The translations under genes were made by a program, and so were the position numbers. A DNA stretch of 11,048 nt. Origin: an uncultured Blautia sp. (GTDB lineage: Bacteria; Bacillota; Clostridia; Lachnospirales; Lachnospiraceae). The notes beneath the pieces were generated by a model. The model was not told where the DNA came from, did no database searches, and worked only from the letters and a program-made list of their open reading frames with translations. The DNA is taken from NCBI GenBank assembly GCA_946629475.1, contig CAMOXX010000075.1:1-11048 (forward strand). Direction: 5' to 3'. Positions 1 through 7,511 of this stretch are shown piece after piece (position 1 is the first letter of the stretch; each line of letters starts with the position of its first letter).

Positions 1-98
1 TTGATCACCGCCGCCAGGCGGATAATCTCCGGCCGGGTGCCGACGATGATCATCAGCTTCAGCTTGCCGTTGTCTTTCCACTTTGGATAGTCTGTCAT
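1..98 (-). CDS. wecB: Non-hydrolysing UDP-N-acetylglucosamine 2-epimerase, N-terminal part (cut by window edge)
   Basis: Only the first 32 codons are present; the rest lies beyond the left edge. After a short lysine-rich lead (TDYPKWKDNGKLKL) the protein enters the first beta strand and loop of the GT-B-like epimerase fold, MIIVGTRPEIIRLAAVI, which is the family signature. The family interconverts UDP-GlcNAc-type sugars at C2 in the cytoplasm. The IIRLA ending, rather than the AIKMAP common in WecB/MnaA, is more like the FnlC/CapG branch acting in UDP-L-FucNAc synthesis; this is inference from a short stretch. The ATG is supported by AGGAG at 107-111 with an 8-base spacer. A separate promoter lies just upstream, so the gene is probably not wholly dependent on the operon before it. 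Codon third positions are strongly G/C (27 of 32 by my count), unlike the genes upstream. Confidence 0.88.
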   Translation of the reverse strand, partial: MTDYPKWKDNGKLKLMIIVGTRPEIIRLAAVI

Positions 99-133
99 AT
101 GATTATCTCCTGTCTTCAAATGGTGCCGGCCCC

Positions 134-162
134 ACTATAAATCAAAAAGCGGGCTCGGTCAA
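134..162 (-). promoter_or_regulatory. Sigma-A-type promoter for the 2-epimerase gene
   Basis: Read on the minus strand, TTGACC (157-162) and TATAGT (134-139) are separated by exactly 17 bases, one mismatch each from the TTGACA/TATAAT consensus. Transcription would start near 127 and give a leader of about 30 bases that contains the AGGAG site and the ATG at 98. It lies in the 121-base gap after the VanZ stop. This suggests the epimerase is transcribed independently of, or in addition to, the polysaccharide operon. Assigned by eye; no start-site data. Confidence 0.65.
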
Positions 163-219
163 TCCGTGTTGTTCTGAGCGTTCTGAAAAAGATCACAACT
201 GGTTATGACGCTGTTTATT

Positions 220-663
220 TCATTCATTATCTGCCGGTGTAGTCCCCTCATGTTTTGGCATGAGCTTCTTCACCGCGCAGAAGATTCCGAATCCCAGCAG
301 GGTTCCAGCCGTGTTCAGAATCATGTCGTCGATCTGAAAATAACCTTTTGCCGTGATCCGCTGGACGATTTCAATCCCTGCAGAAAAAAGCATTCCGGCG
401 ATCAGGGTCCTCCACCATGATGTACGCTCCGTGACCAGCGGCAGCAGGAAGCCGAAGGGAATGAATAAGAGGATATTTCCAAGGAAGTTTCCGAAGATGC
501 CCTGCTTCAGGATCTCCTCTCCGACGGCGCGGAAGGAATGGAACATCTGAAAATTCAATGGATTGTCAACCGCCTTTTCACGGCTGAAGATTGTGACCCA
601 GACGATCACCGCGCATGCGCAGCCAAATAATGCCGCGGATAGTTCCTGTTTTTTCTTTTTCAT
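220..663 (-). CDS. VanZ-family membrane protein
   Basis: A 147-residue integral membrane protein with the VanZ (PF04892) pattern: GNILLFIPFG at residues 62-71, Glu98 in a helix (GIEIVQR), then a G-x-F-x-x-DD-x-x-LNT block around residues 107-118, followed by GTLLGFG. I see a first hydrophobic segment at about 10-27 and three more at about 58-77, 86-101 and 115-131, with a lysine-rich start suggesting a cytoplasmic N-terminus. VanZ is named from the Tn1546 vancomycin cluster, where it raises teicoplanin resistance. Most homologues sit elsewhere, often in polysaccharide loci, and their molecular role is unclear. The start overlaps the preceding stop as ATGA (660-663), so the two genes are translationally coupled. 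It is the last gene of the operon. Short for the family but with no sign of truncation. Resistance function should not be assumed here. Confidence 0.88.
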   Translation of the reverse strand: MKKKKQELSAALFGCACAVIVWVTIFSREKAVDNPLNFQMFHSFRAVGEEILKQGIFGNFLGNILLFIPFGFLLPLVTERTSWWRTLIAGMLFSAGIEIVQRITAKGYFQIDDMILNTAGTLLGFGIFCAVKKLMPKHEGTTPADNE

Positions 664-1217
664 CCGTTTCCTTCCGCTTCCCTGTAAATGGCCGGTCTGG
701 CGGTTGTCGTTACTTCTGCCGCCGGATAAATCTGGAGATAAAGCTGTGCATTTCTTGTTCCGCTGATCTCAAACAGGCTGTCGCCATCATATTGAGAACA
801 GTATTGTCGCGTTCCCCCGTCCATCTCGATGCTCAAAAGAAGTTCCACCGTTTCCGGCTCCAGGCCGGAGAATCCCGACAGGGTGTACGTCCCGGGTTCG
901 AGTACAAGCGTACTGATCTGTTTCCACAGCGGAGAATCACCGGGATTGCTGGCGACAACCTCGATGTATCCATCCTTCAGATACTTGATGCCTGAAGCCG
1001 TTCCCCCGATGCAGCCTCCCTCTCCGTTCAGCACCACCAGGTTGGGTGCGCCGTCGCTTGCGCGGGCGGAGGCGCGCGCATTGGCGATCATGGTCTCGTT
1101 CCGGATCTTCTCAAGCGTTTCTGTTCCGAAGTAAAGGCAGGCAAGCGTAAGCAGAAAGGAAAGCAGGATGATTGCGCCAATCCGTATTTTATGTGACGTT
1201 CCATTACGTGTCATCAT
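660..1217 (-). CDS. Membrane-anchored extracytoplasmic beta-rich protein of unknown function
   Basis: A 185-residue protein I cannot name. Residues 1-12 are polar with basic residues, 13-30 form one hydrophobic helix, 35-55 are polar and alanine-rich (a likely stalk), and about 58-170 look beta-rich. The core contains an EPGTYTLSGFSG stretch (107-118) preceded by a GYIEV strand (83-87). This resembles small beta-sandwich modules with an (L/E)PGTYTLSG motif seen in surface or phage proteins of Firmicutes; that likeness is from memory and tentative. Cys69 and Cys140 could form a disulfide outside the cell. Cys27 lies in LTLAC, but Thr at -3 makes a lipobox poor, so a signal anchor is preferred. 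The start is either of two adjacent ATGs (1217 or 1214); GGAG upstream leaves 5 or 8 bases. The stop overlaps the VanZ start (ATGA). It may help assemble, retain or length-control the polymer; this is inference. Confidence 0.75.
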   Translation of the reverse strand: MMTRNGTSHKIRIGAIILLSFLLTLACLYFGTETLEKIRNETMIANARASARASDGAPNLVVLNGEGGCIGGTASGIKYLKDGYIEVVASNPGDSPLWKQISTLVLEPGTYTLSGFSGLEPETVELLLSIEMDGGTRQYCSQYDGDSLFEISGTRNAQLYLQIYPAAEVTTTARPAIYREAEGNG

Positions 1218-1257
1218 TCACGCTCCGTCATTCAGATTTGCTCCCACAGACTGATAT

Positions 1258-2451
1258 TTACCGGTGATACAGCTCTACATAATCGGCGAACCGGTCGTTT
1301 TGCTCAAACTGATTCGCTCTGTTGACGCAGTCCTGTTTAAAGGCTGTTTCTCTGTCCGTACAGATACGGATTACTTCCTGACACAATCCTTCTTTGTCCT
1401 CGCAGGCAATCGCCCTGCCGCTCTTGTCATCGATCATTTCCGGGCTTCCGCCTGTGTCAAAGGTGATAACCGGTGTTCCGCAGGCCATAGATTCAATATT
1501 GACGGTCGGGAAGTTGTCTTCTCTCGTCGGGTTCACGAAAACATCGGCCGCGGAATAGATCTCCGCCAGTTCACGCTGGTCATGCGTTCTGTGAATGGAT
1601 AGGATATTCGGAGGCAGTTCCGCATCGATTTTGTCGTCCGTGCCCACAAGGACGATCTGGAACCGCTCATCCAGGTGCTGCGCAAGATAGGTAAATACAT
1701 CCAGACCTTTTCTTCTTCCCCAATCGAAGGCCACCCCCAGAACCATATATTCAGGAATTCCGTGGGTTTTCCGGAAATCGGATTCCGTCGGCTGAAACAC
1801 ATTCAGGTCAATCCCGTTGTTGATTACCTTCACCGGATATTCCGCCAGGAACGACTCCTTTACCAGGCCGGCCAGCCACCGTGAAGGCGTAACAATTGTC
1901 AGATCTTCCACCCCGGTAAACCATTTCTTTTTCTTCTTCCAGAGGAATCGGGTAAGATCAATGCGGGACGGCGGATAATCGGAAAGCTGCGGGCAGGCCC
2001 CGCATCCGGTTTTCCATTTGTCGCATCCCGCAAGGGTGAAATAGGGACAGTGACCGGTAAAGGCCCAGCAGTCATGCAGCGTCCAGATCACACGGATATG
2101 GTGTTTTTTCACATAGCGAAACAGCATTGGGAGATTGATGTAGCTGTTATGGAGATTGTGAAAGTGAAGGATCTCCGGTCTGATTTTGTCAAGCGTGTGA
2201 AGAAAACGACGGGTGGAAAAAACGGCAAAGCACCCGTTCAGACCTGTATAGTAGGCCAGTTTCTGGTTCAGGCGATTGGCGAGCGTACTGCAGATGATAA
2301 TATCGCCGTCCGCTTTCGGCTGCACATAATAGCTTTCGGGATATGCGTTATAAGCAATATATCCCTGGTCTCTGGCCGCCTTCGCGATGCCGATCATGAT
2401 TCGGCCGGTACTTCCGTAATTACCCAAATTGATGGATACGACCTTCTTCAT
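1258..2451 (-). CDS. Glycosyltransferase family 4 (GT-B fold), WcaC-like
   Basis: A 397-residue retaining GT4-type transferase, expected at the cytoplasmic membrane face, adding one sugar to the lipid-linked repeat unit. The N-terminal domain has the glycine-rich acceptor loop (NLGNYGSTGRI, 8-18), the FHNLHNSYINLP stretch (97-108) and WTLHDCWAFTGHC (123-135). The C-terminal donor domain carries INNGIDLNVF (210-219), the conserved GRRKGLD (245-251), and EDNFPTVNIESMACGTPV (311-328), in which Asp312 and Glu320 take the two acidic positions of the E-x7-E motif. Five cysteines (128, 135, 143, 150, 153) cluster in the acceptor domain, a pattern seen in related WcaC-like enzymes. The start is well supported: a GGGAG site with about 8 bases before the ATG. 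The gene starts 19 bases after the wzx stop. Donor and acceptor sugars cannot be read from the sequence. Confidence 0.92.
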   Translation of the reverse strand: MKKVVSINLGNYGSTGRIMIGIAKAARDQGYIAYNAYPESYYVQPKADGDIIICSTLANRLNQKLAYYTGLNGCFAVFSTRRFLHTLDKIRPEILHFHNLHNSYINLPMLFRYVKKHHIRVIWTLHDCWAFTGHCPYFTLAGCDKWKTGCGACPQLSDYPPSRIDLTRFLWKKKKKWFTGVEDLTIVTPSRWLAGLVKESFLAEYPVKVINNGIDLNVFQPTESDFRKTHGIPEYMVLGVAFDWGRRKGLDVFTYLAQHLDERFQIVLVGTDDKIDAELPPNILSIHRTHDQRELAEIYSAADVFVNPTREDNFPTVNIESMACGTPVITFDTGGSPEMIDDKSGRAIACEDKEGLCQEVIRICTDRETAFKQDCVNRANQFEQNDRFADYVELYHR

Positions 2452-2470
2452 ATCGATCTCTCCCCTGTTG

Positions 2471-3772
2471 TCATCTGATCCCGCGCAAGAGCAGCGCGTC
2501 GATCATTAATCTTACGTTCGGCCTCATGTCTTTAATAAGCCACGGAATCAAGGTGATCGTCAGTATTTGTGTGATCAGACTCGCTGCGGCAGCTCCGGAA
2601 GCGCCCCAAATCGGGATCAGGGCAAGGTTTAAAAAGATATTTGCAACCGCAGCGCCGCCGGTAATGTATTTCACATATTTCTGCTGCCCTTCACACACGA
2701 TCCATGTATCGCGCGCTACTCCCAGATAGGAGAACGCCGTATACCAGCAAATGATTCTGAGCGGCCCGACCGCGCTTAGATAAGCCTCGCCGTAAACCAG
2801 CCTGATGAAAAGCCGTCCGAACAGCATAAAGCCCACCGCAACCGCAAAGGATGTGTACAGAACAATCGCATACAGCTGTCTGTTTTTTCTTTCATACAGT
2901 CTGTGGTCTGTTTTAAACAGCTGAACCACGGTTGGGGCGATGGAGTCAATAATGGCCGCGAGCACAAACACCCACATGTTGTTGATAACGGATGCCAGGG
3001 AATAATATCCCACCGCTTCCTCGCTCAGCATCTGTTTCAGCATCATTTTATCGGTCTGCCCATAGATTGCCACCATCATGCCCGAGAGAATATAATGGTA
3101 ACTTTTCCCGAGAAGCAGTTTGCCTCTTGGCCAGGAAAAGCTCAATTTCTGTCCGTGATATTTTCTGTATGATACGAACAGCACAACGGCGATGCAGAAA
3201 TAATCAATTGCCGCCGCAAAGGCAAACCACTCGATGCTTTTGCCCGTGATCAGAAGGATGATTCTGTATGCCGAGGTGATGATGTACGCTGTCAATGTTG
3301 CAATCGAGGTGACTTTGGACTGATACCTGAACTGGAACCAGTAATTGAAGGTGTCCGCCACATGAAAAACCAGAGAAATGCTTAAGAGAACTGCGACAAC
3401 AATTGTGGTGGGCTCATCGCGGTCAAGCACCGCCACAATCGCCACGATCATGATCGCCGAAAGGAGACTTGAGACCGCGCGCAGAATAAGCGTTGTGCCG
3501 ATGGTCTCCCCCTGCTTTTCCGGTTCATCGGCAAATTCTTTCAAAATAATGGAATTAATGCCGAGCGTGCAGAATGAGGTGAAGAACGCGACATAGGCGG
3601 CTACGTAATTGATAATACCGTATTGACCTGGTCCGAGGTATCTTGCCGTCAGAACCCCGACAAAAAACGACACGATCATCTGTACAATTTTTCCGCCGAT
3701 GATCCAGGAGGCGTTCTTTGCTTCCTTATTTTTTGAAAACCTTCTCTTCAGAAAGGCGAGAATTTTGGTCAT
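2471..3772 (-). CDS. wzx: Wzx-type polysaccharide repeat-unit flippase (MOP/MATE-like superfamily)
   Basis: A 433-residue polytopic membrane protein with about twelve hydrophobic segments and a basic N-terminus (LKRRFSKNKEAKN). The first helix pair carries ARYLGPGQYGIINY (43-56), the hallmark of the polysaccharide-synthesis MOP family (PF01943). A YGQTDKMMLKQMLSEEAVG-type loop in the middle and the YGEAYLSAVGPLRI stretch later are also typical. Its role is to flip the undecaprenyl-linked repeat unit to the outer face of the membrane, where Wzy polymerises it. Length is normal for the family. The ATG is preceded by AGAGG with a 7-base spacer. A 94-base gap separates it from the upstream transferase, the largest gap between complete genes of the operon, with no convincing promoter or terminator. 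Confidence 0.93.
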   Translation of the reverse strand: MTKILAFLKRRFSKNKEAKNASWIIGGKIVQMIVSFFVGVLTARYLGPGQYGIINYVAAYVAFFTSFCTLGINSIILKEFADEPEKQGETIGTTLILRAVSSLLSAIMIVAIVAVLDRDEPTTIVVAVLLSISLVFHVADTFNYWFQFRYQSKVTSIATLTAYIITSAYRIILLITGKSIEWFAFAAAIDYFCIAVVLFVSYRKYHGQKLSFSWPRGKLLLGKSYHYILSGMMVAIYGQTDKMMLKQMLSEEAVGYYSLASVINNMWVFVLAAIIDSIAPTVVQLFKTDHRLYERKNRQLYAIVLYTSFAVAVGFMLFGRLFIRLVYGEAYLSAVGPLRIICWYTAFSYLGVARDTWIVCEGQQKYVKYITGGAAVANIFLNLALIPIWGASGAAAASLITQILTITLIPWLIKDMRPNVRLMIDALLLRGIR

Positions 3773-3866
3773 TCGTATTCCTCTGAATTATGTGTGTAAG
3801 GCCACATGATTGCGCTTGCCGTGCAGGGGAAGAGTCTTTACCGGTAGGCCAATCACAGGCCAGCTT
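3773..3866. other. Non-coding gap between glycosyltransferase and wzx
   Basis: This is the longest untranslated stretch between the tightly packed cluster genes. It holds the wzx ribosome site and two GGCC boxes about seven bases apart that could form only a four-pair hairpin with no T-run, so I do not call a terminator. A CATAAT lies just before the ribosome site but has no matching -35 box and would give almost no leader. I see no open reading frame in it. Confidence 0.6.
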
Positions 3867-5042
3867 TTATCTGATATAAAATTTCCCGCCGAAATGGTTT
3901 TTCGCAGTGCTGCAGGGGCCGTCCGCAAAAGGCGTGTGACGCCCGGCCATCAGCGCTTCGCTCAGTGCAAGGAATCTTTCCGCCGCAACCTCCGGGTTCC
4001 ACATCTGAACCATGGAATCATAAGCCGCTCTTCCGAGGCGTTCCGCCAGCTCCGCGTCCTGAACAAGCAGTTTCACTTTGCTGTACAGATCATGGACATT
4101 TCCGCTTTTATAAACCAGTCCATTCTGATGATGCCGGACGAGATAGCCGGTAGCTCCTGCCTCATCGGAAGCCACCACAGCGCATCCGCTGTTCATCGAT
4201 TCGTTCAGCACCGCGCCCCATCCTTCCTGGCAATCGCTTGTAAACAGGAAGACGGACGAGGCTTCCATATGCGCCCGGACTTGCTCCGGTGGAAGTGAGC
4301 CGATCAAATGAACATATTCCCCCAGGTTTTTATCCCGAACCATGCTTTCCAGTTTTTCCTGCATATCGCCGTTGCCTATGACATTCAGTTCGAAATCAAA
4401 GCCTTCCTGCTGCAGTTTCTCGGCCACCCGGATGGCATCATCCGGATGCTTCCATGCGATGAGTCTGCCAGCCCAAAGGAGAGAAGCTTTCTGTCCGTTT
4501 CTTTTACGGGCAAAGAGGCTGTCCAGATCATGTTCTTTTACTTCCGGAAAATACCCCCACTTGAAGCATTTGTTCCGGTATGCCCCGTTGAGTGCAAAAT
4601 CGCCGGCCGTGAACGAACTGGAGCAGAGCATGTAAACCGGCTTGTTGCGGTTGACCGAATGCTCCGCCTTGAGCTTTTTGATTCGTCTGGGTGCAAACAG
4701 ATAAATGTATCCCTGCTTGTACAGTCTTTCGGAATAACGAAGCAGGATTTTCCCCTGATGGATTCTTTCTGTAAGATAGTCTTCAGGAGCTGACCCGGCA
4801 ATCACGACGTCGGCATTCCGAATAAGCGCTTTCGCCTTTTCTTCGGCATCCCTGCTCTCATATGCGCATATGACAAAGGGATAGCGGTCGTTCATGTTGT
4901 GGTACCCGAGGCTTAAGCGGTCTCCCGGCACCGGCTCGGTCGCGACAAACCGAAACTGTCCTCCTGTTTTTTCAAGCATCGCTTCACAAAAAGGCAGCTG
5001 GTGATGATTTAAGAAGTTTGATGCAAATACCACGTTCATCAT
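3867..5042 (-). CDS. Glycosyltransferase family 4 (GT-B fold)
   Basis: A 391-residue transferase. The N-terminal acceptor domain starts VVFASNFLNHHQLPFCEAM (4-22), a common opening for Firmicutes capsule transferases; the block around 105-150 completes that domain. The donor domain begins near residue 187 (LLWAGRLIAWKHPDDAIRVA), continues with FELNVIGNGDM (217-227) and HLIGSLPPEQV (245-255), and contains an intact E-x7-E motif, E273-GWGAVLN-E281, followed by SMNSGCAVVAS. This is the cleanest catalytic signature of the five transferases here. The last 25 or so residues run past the usual domain end. Two adjacent ATGs (5042, 5039) are possible; the GGAG site is 4 or 7 bases away, so the second is the better spaced. 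It lies 25 bases after the wzy stop. It probably adds a repeat-unit sugar; specificity unknown. Confidence 0.92.
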   Translation of the reverse strand: MMNVVFASNFLNHHQLPFCEAMLEKTGGQFRFVATEPVPGDRLSLGYHNMNDRYPFVICAYESRDAEEKAKALIRNADVVIAGSAPEDYLTERIHQGKILLRYSERLYKQGYIYLFAPRRIKKLKAEHSVNRNKPVYMLCSSSFTAGDFALNGAYRNKCFKWGYFPEVKEHDLDSLFARKRNGQKASLLWAGRLIAWKHPDDAIRVAEKLQQEGFDFELNVIGNGDMQEKLESMVRDKNLGEYVHLIGSLPPEQVRAHMEASSVFLFTSDCQEGWGAVLNESMNSGCAVVASDEAGATGYLVRHHQNGLVYKSGNVHDLYSKVKLLVQDAELAERLGRAAYDSMVQMWNPEVAAERFLALSEALMAGRHTPFADGPCSTAKNHFGGKFYIR

Positions 5043-5067
5043 GATTCTCCGTTTCTTTCCGGTCCGC

Positions 5068-6300
5068 TCAAGAATTGATGCCCGGGTTCAACGGCGCCCC
5101 GGTACTGTCACAAAAAATGAAATCTGCTCCGCCGAATGCCCTCTTGAACCGCAGATATGGCAGAAAAACTTTGTAATAGTAATACTCGACCATACCGTTG
5201 ATGATTGTGAATTCAAGAAAGAAGTGAATCAGGCCTTCCAATACCGGTTCAACAAGGAAATTAACCTGCATGCCGACATAAACACAGAACAGCAGGTATC
5301 GAAATCCGGGGTCGATAGCTTTCTCGGAAAACATTCTGAGCATATGGGCGTTGACAACCACCGTGTAAAACACCATCCAAAGGAAGGGAAGCAGCCCGGC
5401 CACACGGCCGATGTCCAGCCACATGTTGTGGTAATACAAACTGCTTTTCAGCCCTCCGAGCGGATGCTCGAACATCAGCTCAAACCCGCGGAAAATGCTG
5501 CTTGTCCTGTAACTGTCCGCTTTATCCAGATCGGATCCGCTCTCAAATCTCTCGAGCAGATTGGACGAACCGATATAGGTCTGAATTCCGAAGACGTTCC
5601 GGCTGTAAAGAATGAAGCATACGCCGACCAAAACGGCAAGAATCGCCGCCAATCGAATGCCCCCTGACCAGCCATAGGTTTCCATGTAATAGAAAACCAG
5701 AAACATCGCGGACACCGCAGCCAGAATCAGAAACTGGGTTCTTGTCCCCAGAAGCATCGCATACAGCAGCGAAATGACGCCGGCTGTGATTCCTCCCAGT
5801 TTCCGTACGGTATTCTTTTCCAGGAACACATAATACGCGAGCCCGGAAAAAGCCAGGGTGTTGATACAGCCGCAGACGGTGGCGCTTGCGACCCTCCCGG
5901 TAAAGTAATCCGTCAGCTGCCAGCGCGGGCGCCCGATATTCTCTGTGTAGTTGAGCAATGCGTGTATGGTAAATCCCAGAAGGATAAAAAATATCGTATA
6001 CCGGATAATCTCTTCCGGATGCCGTTTCCCTGTTTCGACGGTCACCCATCCTGCCATAAATGCGAACAGCGGGCAGACAAAGTAATATAAAACGCCCTGA
6101 ATACTGTGTTCTCCGATGGCACAATAGAGTGTACAAAACACAATCAGGATCAGCATGGTCGGACATGACAGCGCATTAAAGCATAATGTTCTTGCCCTCG
6201 TCACCTGACATACAAAAATAACCAGTACGCCGATCCCGAGCATTCCATAGATATAATTGATAGCTCCGCTCGTAAAGAGCATGAATAGTACTTGTGGCAC
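5068..6300 (-). CDS. wzy: Wzy-type polysaccharide polymerase (O-antigen polymerase/ligase-like)
   Basis: A 410-residue membrane protein with about ten hydrophobic segments. It has the layout of Wzy enzymes: LLGTRTQF (183-190) at a helix end, then a large extracytoplasmic loop (about 234-297) that contains RTSSIFRGFELMFEHPLGG (265-283) and YHNMWLDIGRVAGLLPFL (290-307). The HN-x-WL-x-x-G-x-x-G-x-x-x pattern after an R-x-x-x-x-x-G block is typical of the O-antigen ligase/polymerase superfamily. It would join flipped repeat units outside the membrane, working with the wzx product. Wzy proteins are poorly conserved, so the call rests on topology, loop motifs and context. The start is GTG, with an AGGG site 7 bases upstream lying in the 15-base gap after the previous stop; an ATG six codons in has no comparable site. 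Confidence 0.87.
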   Translation of the reverse strand: MPQVLFMLFTSGAINYIYGMLGIGVLVIFVCQVTRARTLCFNALSCPTMLILIVFCTLYCAIGEHSIQGVLYYFVCPLFAFMAGWVTVETGKRHPEEIIRYTIFFILLGFTIHALLNYTENIGRPRWQLTDYFTGRVASATVCGCINTLAFSGLAYYVFLEKNTVRKLGGITAGVISLLYAMLLGTRTQFLILAAVSAMFLVFYYMETYGWSGGIRLAAILAVLVGVCFILYSRNVFGIQTYIGSSNLLERFESGSDLDKADSYRTSSIFRGFELMFEHPLGGLKSSLYYHNMWLDIGRVAGLLPFLWMVFYTVVVNAHMLRMFSEKAIDPGFRYLLFCVYVGMQVNFLVEPVLEGLIHFFLEFTIINGMVEYYYYKVFLPYLRFKRAFGGADFIFCDSTGAPLNPGINS

Positions 6301-6315
6301 TTTGATACCCTGTCT

Positions 6316-7494
6316 TCAAATCCCGATGGAACCCTGTTTCTGAATCAGTTGAAGCAGTTTCTTCGTCTGTGCGATATTGTTCTTCTTTTCGAGGACAAAC
6401 TGTTTCGCCCGGCTTCCTTTTTCACGCAGCTCTTCGTCCGTCCTTCCCAGGACTTCCCGGTACGCTTTGGCAAGGCCTTCTGTGCTTTCGTCATCGATCA
6501 GGAAGACATAGGGGTAATAGTCTGCCGGCATACCCGGCAGTTTTGTTGTCAGCACAGGCGTGCCGCTTGCCATATACTCCATGTTCTTGGAAGGAAAGGA
6601 ATACTTTGTAAATTCCTCGTGGGTCGGCCTGGGGTTCACGAGCAGGGAGGCCTCAAGCTCGGCCGAGACGACCTCTTCATTCATTACGACGCCGTGATAG
6701 ATGACTTCCGGATGCTTCCCTGCGATTTCCTTCAGTTCATCGACATAGGGGCCGTTTCCGTAAAGATGCAGTTCGGCATTCGGTACCTTTGCCAGCAGGA
6801 ATCCCTCAACCATCGCCTTCACGCCGTATCTGGCGTCAAGAAGGCCCGCATACATGCATTTTCGAACTCCGCAGGCTGGCTTTTTCTCCGCCATGCGCAT
6901 ATTGACATCGCACAGGCCTTCTACTATCACATAGGGTTTATGCGCCGGATTGACCGGTCCGTCCATCGCCTCTGTCAGCAGAACGTACCCTGTGCAGTGA
7001 TCCAGCACCTTTCTTACCAACCGGACATGATCCTGTCTGGTCCCCGTGACCATCAGTTCCGGCAAGTCGGTGACGATTCCGATGCACGGGATGTGTGCTC
7101 TCTTCGCCGCCAGGGCCGCTCCATAGGCGATGGAGGCATTCAGCACATCGCAGACGACCGCCGTGCTTTCCTTCCGTGCATCCTTGCGCACAGCACGGTA
7201 AGCGGACATCATCTGCCACAGTATTTTGATTCCCCGGACGTTTAACACCGACCCGTACCGGTAAGTGATTCGGCCGTCCTTTCTGCTGAACGGGCGAAGA
7301 TATTTTTTTCCGCAATTGCCGCTGGTCACCGGAGGTCCGGATATTGCATGGACGTCAACCTCATTTCCCGCGATTCCCTGAATCATCAGGCGGTTATATT
7401 TTTGCGCCTGCTGGCCCGGCATTCTGTCCTTATCCGGAAACAGCTCCGCAAAATCCCTTGCGTCCATCGCGGTGGATACATAATCAATCAGCAA
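6316..7494 (-). CDS. Glycosyltransferase family 4-like, TTG start
   Basis: A 392-residue GT-B transferase. The opening (TAMDARDFAELFPDKDRMPGQQ, in pieces at 8-29) is not the usual glycine-rich loop but recurs in a group of polysaccharide-locus transferases as a PGQ-x-x-QK-x-NR-LM-IQG pattern. The donor domain is clear: MYAGLLDARYGVKAMVEGF (214-232), ELHLYGNGPYVDEL (241-254), IYHGVV (265-270), and SFPSKNMEYMASGTPVL (299-315), where Glu306 is the second acidic residue of the E-x7-E motif and Tyr298 takes the first place. The start is TTG at 7494, chosen because a perfect AGGAGG sits 8 bases upstream and the next in-frame Met is nine codons further on. The gene follows the preceding stop by 17 bases. 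Sugar specificity cannot be told. Confidence 0.9.
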   Translation of the reverse strand: MLIDYVSTAMDARDFAELFPDKDRMPGQQAQKYNRLMIQGIAGNEVDVHAISGPPVTSGNCGKKYLRPFSRKDGRITYRYGSVLNVRGIKILWQMMSAYRAVRKDARKESTAVVCDVLNASIAYGAALAAKRAHIPCIGIVTDLPELMVTGTRQDHVRLVRKVLDHCTGYVLLTEAMDGPVNPAHKPYVIVEGLCDVNMRMAEKKPACGVRKCMYAGLLDARYGVKAMVEGFLLAKVPNAELHLYGNGPYVDELKEIAGKHPEVIYHGVVMNEEVVSAELEASLLVNPRPTHEEFTKYSFPSKNMEYMASGTPVLTTKLPGMPADYYPYVFLIDDESTEGLAKAYREVLGRTDEELREKGSRAKQFVLEKKNNIAQTKKLLQLIQKQGSIGI

Positions 7495-7502
7495 TCTTCG
7501 CT

Positions 7503-7508
7503 CCTCCT
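7503..7508 (-). promoter_or_regulatory. Ribosome binding site fixing a TTG start
   Basis: On the minus strand this reads AGGAGG and is exactly 8 bases before the TTG at 7494. No in-frame ATG lies near it, so the site decides the unusual start codon of the downstream glycosyltransferase. Confidence 0.8.
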
Positions 7509-7511
7509 GAA

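Noticed and set aside
163..219. Possible terminator after the VanZ gene
   Set aside because: The only hairpin I find on the minus strand (CATAA/TTGTG, near 192-206) is five weak pairs including a G-U, followed by a short T-run; too weak to call.
220..663. Glycopeptide resistance cluster, from the VanZ-like gene
   Set aside because: No vanH, vanA/B, vanX or vanRS genes are near; VanZ-like genes are common in polysaccharide loci.
660..1217. Lipoprotein reading of the anchored protein (Cys27)
   Set aside because: Thr at -3 breaks the lipobox and the residues after Cys (LYFG) remain hydrophobic, so a signal anchor fits better.
3773..3866. Internal promoter before wzx (CATAAT)
   Set aside because: No -35 box at a suitable distance, and the transcript would start almost at the ribosome site.
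5543..6166. Open frame of 207 codons on the minus strand inside wzy
   Set aside because: It is a shifted frame of the polymerase, charged and Arg/His-rich where the true frame gives membrane helices.
106..6321. Thirteen-base sequence ATTTGAAGACAGG (minus strand) shared by the epimerase leader and the region before wzy
   Set aside because: About one exact 13-base repeat is expected by chance in a window of this length, and one copy overlaps the stop of a coding region, so a shared regulatory element is not supported.
6292..7245. Open frame of 317 codons on the plus strand
   Set aside because: It mirrors the TTG-start glycosyltransferase and is rich in Cys, His and Arg without any domain, as expected of a shadow frame.
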